Origin: Palsa-506 sp050013415
Lineage (GTDB): Bacteria; Actinomycetota; Actinomycetes; Streptosporangiales; Streptosporangiaceae
DNA length: 9,443 nt
Assembly: GCA_050013415.1 (NCBI GenBank)
Contig: JBEKFH010000172.1
Span: forward strand, 1-9,443
Direction: 5' to 3'
The position numbers were made by a program, and so were the translations under genes. Below, piece by piece: positions 1-5,374 of this stretch. Numbering within the stretch: position 1 is the first letter of the stretch; each line of letters begins with the position of its first letter. The notes under the pieces were generated by a model. The model was not told the origin of the DNA. It saw only the letters and a list, made by a program, of their open reading frames with translations, and made no database searches.

Positions 1-1940
1 TCTTCGACGTCAGCGCCACCGTGTTCCGGGAGGGGCACGAGATGCTCGGGGCCGGCGTCGTGCTGCGCCGGCCGGACGGCAGCCGCGAGCCGCTGATCGC
101 CATGGCCGAGCTGGCCGAGGGCTCCGATCGCTATGGCGCGCAGGTGATGGCGACATCGGAGGGGCTCTGGCATTTCCGGGTGGAGGCATGGGGTGACCCG
201 CTGGCCGGATGGCGGCACGCGGCCGCCATCAAGGTGCCGCTCGGCCAGGACACCGAGCTCATGCTCGCCGAGGGCGCGCTGCTCTTCGAGCGCGCCGCGC
301 GCGGCATCAGGCCGTCCGGCGAGGCCGACCAGGAGGCACGGGCCGCGCTCGCCGCGGTGGCAGCGCGACTGGGTGATCTGGCGGTGCCCGCCGCCGAGCG
401 GCTCGCCGCGGCCACCGACCCGCGGATCGCCGCGATCCTCGCCGCCCGCCCGCTGCGCGACCCGCTGACCCGGTCCGGCTGGTGCCCGGTCCTGGTGCAC
501 AGGGAGCGCGCGCTCTACGGCTCGTGGTATGAGTTCTTTCCCCGCTCGGAGGGAGCGAGCACCAGCCCGGACGGGCGCCAGCGATCGGGCACGCTGGCCA
601 CAGCGGCGGGCAGGCTGGACGCGATCGCCGCGATGGGCTTCGACGTGGTCTACCTCCCGCCGGTCCATCCGATCGGGACGACCGCGCGGAAGGGCGCCAA
701 CAACACACTGACCGCCCGGCCGGGCGACCCGGGATCGCCGTGGGCCATCGGCTCGCCGGACGGCGGGCATGACGCGGTCCATCCGGAACTCGGCACGCTG
801 GCGGACTTCGACGGCTTCGTCGCCCGCGCGGGCGAGCTCGGCATGGAGGTCGCCCTCGACCTCGCGCTGCAGGCATCGCCTGATCATCCGTGGGTGCGAT
901 CGCATCCGGAGTGGTTCACCACCCGGGCCGACGGCACCATCGCCTACGCGGAGAACCCGCCCAAGCGCTACCAGGACATCTACCCGCTCAACTTCGACAA
1001 CGACCCGGACGGAATCTACGCGGAGGCGCTGCGGATCGTCCGGCACTGGATGAGCCACGGGATCCGGATCTTCCGGGTGGACAACCCGCATACCAAGCCG
1101 CTGAGATTCTGGGAGCGGCTGCTCGCCGAGGTCGCCCGCACCGATCCCGACGTGCTGTTCCTGGCCGAGGCGTTCACCCGACCCGCCATGATGCAGGCGC
1201 TGGCGACGATCGGCTTCCATCAGTCGTACACGTACTTCACGTGGCGCAACTCACCTGCCGAGATCGCCGGGTACCTGCGGGAGCTGGCCGGGCCCGCGGC
1301 GGCGTACATGCGGCCGAATTTCTTCGTCAACACGCCGGACATCCTCAGCGAGTACCTGATGTACGCGGGGCCGCCGGCCTTCATGGCCCGGGCGGTGCTC
1401 GCCGCGATGCTCGCCCCGTCCTGGGGGGTCTACTCCGGTTACGAGCTGTGCGAGAACCTCCCGGCCGCGCCGGGAGTCAGCGAGGAGTACCTGGACTCGG
1501 AGAAGTACCAGTACCGCCCGCGCGACTGGGACGACCCGGCGACCACAGCCCGGAGCATCGCGCCGTTCCTCGCCAGGCTCAACAGGATCCGGCGGCTGCA
1601 TCCCGCTTTGCACCGGCTCCGCAATCTGCGCTTCCACTTCGCTGACCAGCCGGAGCTACTCTGTTTCTCCAAGGGCACCGGCGACTTCTCCAGGGACACC
1701 GGCGACCTGCCGGGCGGCCCGCCGGGCCGGGATATCGTCCTTGTCGTCGTCAACACCAACTGGCGCGAGGCCCGGGCGGCCACCGTCTGGCTCGATATGC
1801 CCGCGCTCGGGCTTGACTGGGACGCGGAGTTCGTTGTCACCGATGAGCTCTCCGGCGAGTCCTACCGGTGGCGGCGGGCAAACTACGTCCGGCTCGACCC
1901 GGCAGTGTCACCGGCGCACATCTTCACCGTCCGCACCTAG
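1..1940 (+). CDS. glgE: Alpha-1,4-glucan:maltose-1-phosphate maltosyltransferase GlgE (5' partial)
   Basis: GlgE (GH13_3) extends alpha-1,4-glucans by transferring maltosyl units from alpha-maltose 1-phosphate; it acts in the cytoplasm. The reading frame is open from base 3, before the first GTG at 21, and the residues upstream (FDVSAT) match the N-terminal beta-sandwich of the family, so the true start lies outside the window. Numbering from the GTG at 21, I see WYEFFPRS at 169-176, Lys224, Gln284, Lys315, the nucleophile Asp354 in FRVDNPHTKP, acid/base Glu383 in FLAEAF and Asp440 in NTPDIL. Adding 40 gives the residue numbers I recall for Streptomyces coelicolor GlgE (K264, Q324, K355, D394, E423, D480), so about 34 residues are missing beyond the edge and the active site is complete. 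The C-terminal beta domain carries a small duplicated heptapeptide insert. It is the first gene seen in the operon with treS, mak and glgB. Identification is very secure. Confidence 0.97.
   Translation, partial: FDVSATVFREGHEMLGAGVVLRRPDGSREPLIAMAELAEGSDRYGAQVMATSEGLWHFRVEAWGDPLAGWRHAAAIKVPLGQDTELMLAEGALLFERAARGIRPSGEADQEARAALAAVAARLGDLAVPAAERLAAATDPRIAAILAARPLRDPLTRSGWCPVLVHRERALYGSWYEFFPRSEGASTSPDGRQRSGTLATAAGRLDAIAAMGFDVVYLPPVHPIGTTARKGANNTLTARPGDPGSPWAIGSPDGGHDAVHPELGTLADFDGFVARAGELGMEVALDLALQASPDHPWVRSHPEWFTTRADGTIAYAENPPKRYQDIYPLNFDNDPDGIYAEALRIVRHWMSHGIRIFRVDNPHTKPLRFWERLLAEVARTDPDVLFLAEAFTRPAMMQALATIGFHQSYTYFTWRNSPAEIAGYLRELAGPAAAYMRPNFFVNTPDILSEYLMYAGPPAFMARAVLAAMLAPSWGVYSGYELCENLPAAPGVSEEYLDSEKYQYRPRDWDDPATTARSIAPFLARLNRIRRLHPALHRLRNLRFHFADQPELLCFSKGTGDFSRDTGDLPGGPPGRDIVLVVVNTNWREARAATVWLDMPALGLDWDAEFVVTDELSGESYRWRRANYVRLDPAVSPAHIFTVRT
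1668..1709 (+). repeat. Two-copy 21-bp tandem repeat inside glgE
   Basis: Two adjacent 21-bp units, 1668-1688 and 1689-1709, agree at 17 of 21 positions and keep the frame. They encode SKGTGDF and SRDTGDL in the C-terminal beta domain, between the strands LLCFSK and DIVLVVVN, where GlgE homologues usually have a short turn. The duplication most likely lengthened a surface loop without affecting catalysis. Confidence 0.75.
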
Positions 1941-1948
1941 CGAATAGC

Positions 1949-2015
1949 CAGCACCCGAGACCACGCAGCACCAGACCACGCAGCACCCGAAACCACGCAG
2001 CACCCGGCAGACCAG
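1949..2015 (+). repeat. Four degenerate tandem repeats between glgE and treS
   Basis: The 106-bp gap between the glgE stop and the treS start is largely filled by four head-to-tail copies: 1949-1965, 1966-1980, 1981-1997 and a degenerate copy at 1998-2015. The unit is CAGCACCCGAGACCACG. Copy 2 lacks two bases and copy 3 differs by one base. The repeats contain no stem long enough to be a terminator and no convincing promoter. Units of 15 and 17 bp rule out a coding repeat. Function unknown. Confidence 0.8.
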
Positions 2016-2035
2016 CCAATATCCCACCGACGCGC

Positions 2036-2040
2036 AGGAG
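2036..2040 (+). promoter_or_regulatory. Ribosome binding site of treS
   Basis: AGGAG lies six bases before the GTG at 2047. It is the clearest Shine-Dalgarno sequence in the window and fixes the treS start. It sits just downstream of the intergenic repeat block. Confidence 0.85.
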
Positions 2041-2046
2041 AACGCA

Positions 2047-3858
2047 GTGGCCAGAAAGCCTGAGCCAGTGCCCGCCGACGGCCCGCGGCTGCCGCTGCCC
2101 GCGCCCCGGGCGGCGGCATTCCCGCTGCCGGCCGGCCCGGTGCCCGACGCGTTCTCCTTTGACACGCCGCGGGACCCGGAATGGTACAAGCGCGCGGTCT
2201 TCTACGAAGTGCTCGTGCGCGGGTACGACGACTCGAATGGCGACGGGACGGGGGACATCCGGGGCCTGATCTCCCGGCTCGACTACCTGCAATGGCTGGG
2301 GATCGACTGCCTGTGGCTGCTGCCCATCTACGCGTCGCCGCTGCGCGACGGCGGGTATGACATCGCCGACTACACCTCGATACTGGACGAGTTCGGGCAC
2401 ATCGGCGATTTCGTCGAGCTGGTGGAATCGGCGCACGAGCGCGGCATCCGGGTGATCGCCGATCTGGTCATCAACCACACCAGCGATGCTCATCCCTGGT
2501 TCCAGGCATCCCGCACGGACCCGGACGGCCCGTACGGCGATTTCTACGTCTGGTCGGACACCGACGACCGTTACCGCGACGCCCGCGTCATCTTCGTGGA
2601 CACGGAGCATTCGAACTGGACCTTCGACCAGGTCCGCGGCCAGTACTACTGGCACCGGTTCTTCGCTCACCAGCCGGACCTGAACTTCGACAACCCGCGC
2701 GTGCAGGACACCATGCTCGAGGTGCTGCGCTTCTGGCTTGACCTCGGCATCGACGGGTTCCGGCTGGACGCCGTGCCGTACCTGTACGAGCGGGAGGGCA
2801 CGAACTGCGAGAACCTCAAGGAAACGCATGAGTACCTGCGCCGGATCCGCGCCGAGGTGGACCGGCTGTACCCGGACCGCGTGCTGCTCGCCGAGGCGAA
2901 CCAGTGGCCGGGCGACGTGGTCGAGTACTTCGGCGACCCGGCCGTCGGCGGCGACGAGTGCCACATGGCCTTCCATTTCCCGCTGATGCCGCGCATCTTC
3001 ATGGCCGTGCGGCGCGAGCAGCGCTACCCGATCTCGGAGATCCTGGCCCAGACGCCGCCGATCCCGGCCGGCTGCCAGTGGGGCATCTTCCTGCGCAATC
3101 ACGACGAGCTGACGCTGGAGATGGTCGCCGACGACGAGCGCGACTACATGTACGCGGAGTACGCCAAGGATCCCAGGATGAAGGCCAACATCGGGATCCG
3201 GCGGCGGCTCGCGCCGCTACTCGACAACGACCGCAACCAGCTGCAGCTCTTCACCGCGCTACTGCTGTCCCTGCCGGGCTCGCCGGTGCTCTACTACGGC
3301 GACGAGATCGGGATGGGGGACAACATCTGGCTCGGCGACCGGGACGGCGTGCGCACTCCGATGCAGTGGACGCCGGACCGCAACGCCGGATTCTCCGGCT
3401 GCGACCCGGCCCGGCTCTACCTGCCGGTGATCATGGATCCGATCTACGGCTACCAGGCGCTCAACGTGGAGTCACAGCAGAAGAACTCCGGCTCGCTGCT
3501 GCACTGGACCAAGCGCATGATCGAGATCAGGAAGCGGCATCCGGTCTTCGGGCTCGGCCGGTACGAGGAGCTGAGCTCGTCCAATCCGAGCATCCTGGCG
3601 TTCGTGCGGGAGTACACCGAGCCGGGCGCGGGCGCCGGCGGCGCCGACCAGATCCTCTGCGTGAACAACCTGTCCAGGTTCCCGCAGCCGGTGGAACTCG
3701 ACCTGCGCAGGTTCAAGGGGGTCACGCCGGTCGAGTGCATGGGCGGCGTCACCTTCCCGCCCATCGGCGAGTTCACCTACCTGCTGACCCTGCCCGGCCA
3801 CGGCTTCTACTGGTTCCAGCTCCCGCCGCTGCCCGGCGGCGGCAAGCCCGCGCGCTGA
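2047..3858 (+). CDS. treS: Trehalose synthase / maltose alpha-D-glucosyltransmutase TreS
   Basis: TreS (GH13_16) interconverts trehalose and maltose by intramolecular transglucosylation; in the GlgE pathway it supplies maltose to Mak. The 603 residues match the usual length of about 600 for the stand-alone enzyme, so no maltokinase domain is fused. After a Pro-rich N-terminal tail of about 40 residues come WYKRAVFYEVLVRGY (46-60), the calcium-site motif DSNGDGTGD (62-70), VINHTSDAHPW (141-151), nucleophile Asp241 in GFRLDAVPYL, acid/base Glu283 in LLAEANQWP and Asp353 in RNHDELT. Spacing between the three acids (42 and 70) equals that of Mycobacterium smegmatis TreS as I recall it (D230, E272, D342). 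The GTG start has a good AGGAG. The family can also act on related GH13 substrates, but ANQWPGDVVEYFGD and YDIADYTSI are typical of TreS rather than of alpha-glucosidase. Known TreS enzymes can form a complex with Mak, encoded by the next gene. Confidence 0.97.
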   Translation: MARKPEPVPADGPRLPLPAPRAAAFPLPAGPVPDAFSFDTPRDPEWYKRAVFYEVLVRGYDDSNGDGTGDIRGLISRLDYLQWLGIDCLWLLPIYASPLRDGGYDIADYTSILDEFGHIGDFVELVESAHERGIRVIADLVINHTSDAHPWFQASRTDPDGPYGDFYVWSDTDDRYRDARVIFVDTEHSNWTFDQVRGQYYWHRFFAHQPDLNFDNPRVQDTMLEVLRFWLDLGIDGFRLDAVPYLYEREGTNCENLKETHEYLRRIRAEVDRLYPDRVLLAEANQWPGDVVEYFGDPAVGGDECHMAFHFPLMPRIFMAVRREQRYPISEILAQTPPIPAGCQWGIFLRNHDELTLEMVADDERDYMYAEYAKDPRMKANIGIRRRLAPLLDNDRNQLQLFTALLLSLPGSPVLYYGDEIGMGDNIWLGDRDGVRTPMQWTPDRNAGFSGCDPARLYLPVIMDPIYGYQALNVESQQKNSGSLLHWTKRMIEIRKRHPVFGLGRYEELSSSNPSILAFVREYTEPGAGAGGADQILCVNNLSRFPQPVELDLRRFKGVTPVECMGGVTFPPIGEFTYLLTLPGHGFYWFQLPPLPGGGKPAR

Positions 3859-3902
3859 TCACCAGTTCGCACCCCGCGCCTCACCAGTTCCCACCCCGCG
3901 CC
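3859..3902 (+). repeat. Two-copy 22-bp tandem repeat between treS and mak
   Basis: Immediately after the treS stop, 3859-3880 and 3881-3902 are exact head-to-tail copies except for one base (G at 3869, C at 3891). The unit begins TCACCAGTTC and ends ACCCCGCGCC. The low divergence suggests a recent duplication. The rest of the 108-bp gap (3903-3966) holds a GC-rich stretch and the mak ribosome-binding region. I see no confident promoter or terminator. Confidence 0.85.
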
Positions 3903-3966
3903 CCGGGCGCGGCGTCTCGCCCGTACGGTGTTAGCAAGCGGACGGAAGGGACCAAGGCCCGAAAAA

Positions 3967-5301
3967 ATGACATTGGAGCGGTCGCTCGCGACGTGGCTGC
4001 CCGCGCAGCGCTGGTTTCCGGGCACCGGCACGGCCGGTGACCTGGCGATCGTCGCCGACACGCTGCTCGCCCCCGGTGACCCGGAGCTGCGGCACCTGAT
4101 CGTCACCGCGTCGGGCGGCGGCGGCCCGGCCACCTACCAGGTCCTCGCGGGCATCCGCGCAGTGGTGCCTGCCCGGCTGAGCCACGCCGTGATCGGGCCG
4201 GACAGCCGCGGCCGGACCGCGTACGACGCGCTGCACGACCCGGAACTGACCGGCGTGCTGCTGCGCGGCATCGGCGGCGAGCGGGTCGCCGGGCCGCTGC
4301 GCTTCGTCCGGGAGCCCGCCGCGCCCATCGACGAGAGCGCTGCCAGCCGGGTGCTGTCGGCGGAGCAGAGCAACACCAGCCTGATCTTCGGCGAGTCCGC
4401 GATACTCAAGGTGTTCCGCCGGGTGTTCGCCGGCCAGAATCCCGACCTCGAAGTGGCGCACGCGCTGGCCGGCCTCGGGTCGGCGCACATCGCCCGGCCG
4501 CTCGGCTGGATCGAGTCCCGGCGCGACGGCGAGCAGCCGGCCCTGCTTGCCCTGCTGTCGGAGTACCTGCGCGGTGCCTGCGACGGCTGGTCGCTGGCCG
4601 GCACGAGCGTGCGCGACCTGTACGCGGAGGGCGGCCGGGCGGGTGAGGCCGGCGGCGACTTCGCCGGCGAGGCGCACCGGCTCGGCGCGGCCACCGCCAG
4701 CGTGCACGCTGACCTGGCGAGGGCGTTCGGCACCGGCCTGCTGGAGCCGGCCGCCGTGGCCGTGCTCGCGGCGCAGCTTCAGCGCGCGCTGGAGGCTGCT
4801 ATCGCCGAGGTGCCGGAACTGGCCGCGCACTCCAGCCGGGTGACCGCCGCGTACGCCGATCTGGCCGGTCTCGGCGCGGCGCTGCCGGTCCAGCGGGTGC
4901 ACGGCGACTATCACCTGGGCCAGGTGCTGCGAACCCAGGCCGGCTGGGTCGCGCTCGACTTCGAGGGCGAGCCGGCCGCATCGCTGGCGAGCCGCCGGTC
5001 CCGGTCTCCCGCGCTGCGGGACATTGCTGGCATGCTGAGATCGTTCGACTATGCTGCGCGGCACCAGCTGATCGGCCGGCCTGGCGGGGAGCGCCTGACT
5101 ACGGTGGCCGGCGAGTGGGTAGCCCGTAACCAGGCCGCGTTCTGCGCGGGATACGCGGAGGCCGGCGGAACCGACCCGCGGGCTCATCCCGTGGTGCTCA
5201 GGGCGCTGATGCTCGAGAAGGCGGTATACGAGGTGACGTACGAGGCCAGGCACCGGCCCTCCTGGGTGTCCATCCCGCTCGACGCGATCGCCGGGATGTG
5301 A
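3967..5301 (+). CDS. mak: Maltokinase (Mak/Pep2)
   Basis: Maltokinase phosphorylates maltose with ATP to alpha-maltose 1-phosphate, the GlgE donor. The 444-residue protein is close to the roughly 455 residues of mycobacterial Mak. It has an N-terminal cap domain with LPAQRWFPG (11-19) and an aminoglycoside-phosphotransferase-like kinase fold: SAEQSNTS (131-138), the probable ATP-binding Lys148 in AILKVF, the catalytic-loop motif HGDYHLGQ (312-319, Asp314 as base) and the metal-binding DFEGEP (331-336), followed by RDIAGMLRSFDYAA, a hallmark of this family. I chose ATG 3967, preceded by AAGG at 3954-3957 and GGAAGGG at 3944-3950. An in-frame GTG at 3928 would add 13 residues but would absorb those sites. 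The stop codon overlaps the glgB GTG by 4 bases (GTGA), which implies translational coupling. It lies between treS and glgB as in other GlgE-pathway operons. Confidence 0.95.
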   Translation: MTLERSLATWLPAQRWFPGTGTAGDLAIVADTLLAPGDPELRHLIVTASGGGGPATYQVLAGIRAVVPARLSHAVIGPDSRGRTAYDALHDPELTGVLLRGIGGERVAGPLRFVREPAAPIDESAASRVLSAEQSNTSLIFGESAILKVFRRVFAGQNPDLEVAHALAGLGSAHIARPLGWIESRRDGEQPALLALLSEYLRGACDGWSLAGTSVRDLYAEGGRAGEAGGDFAGEAHRLGAATASVHADLARAFGTGLLEPAAVAVLAAQLQRALEAAIAEVPELAAHSSRVTAAYADLAGLGAALPVQRVHGDYHLGQVLRTQAGWVALDFEGEPAASLASRRSRSPALRDIAGMLRSFDYAARHQLIGRPGGERLTTVAGEWVARNQAAFCAGYAEAGGTDPRAHPVVLRALMLEKAVYEVTYEARHRPSWVSIPLDAIAGM

Positions 5302-5374
5302 CCGTGCCTGACCGGGATGTGACCGTGCCTGACCGGGATGTGACCGTGCCCCACCGGGATGTGACCGTGCCTGC
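5291..5374 (+). repeat. Four-copy 21-bp tandem repeat spanning the mak stop and glgB start
   Basis: Four head-to-tail 21-bp units lie at 5291-5311, 5312-5332, 5333-5353 and 5354-5374. The shared core is CCGGGATGTGACCGTGCC, identical in all four; only the last three bases differ (TGA, TGA, CCA, TGC). The first copy contains the final Met codon and TGA stop of mak and the overlapping GTG of glgB. In the glgB frame the units encode heptapeptides of the type VTVPDRD and place in-frame GTG codons at 5298, 5319, 5340 and 5361. The array is contiguous with no spacers, so it is not a CRISPR. Confidence 0.95.

Noticed and set aside
1924..3102. Minus-strand open frame of 392 codons opposite treS
   Set aside because: Antisense shadow. 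It runs through the intergenic repeats and has low-complexity Val/Arg/His composition.
3924..3929. TACGGT as a -10 box for an internal mak promoter
   Set aside because: It fits TANNNT, but there is no -35, and single matches to this loose motif are expected by chance; left unannotated.
3928..3966. GTG 3928 as the start of mak
   Set aside because: It would add 13 residues and place the purine-rich ribosome-binding region inside the gene. ATG 3967 gives the expected N-terminus just before LPAQRWFPG.
2904..4040. Plus-strand 378-codon frame overlapping treS and mak
   Set aside because: Out-of-frame reading of treS; Arg/Ala-rich with no motif, and the treS frame carries the conserved residues.
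3931..5253. Minus-strand open frame of 440 codons opposite mak
   Set aside because: Antisense shadow of a gene with clear family motifs; no start context or domain of its own.
5291..5374. CRISPR-like array
   Set aside because: The repeats are contiguous without spacers, translated in frame, and there are no cas genes.
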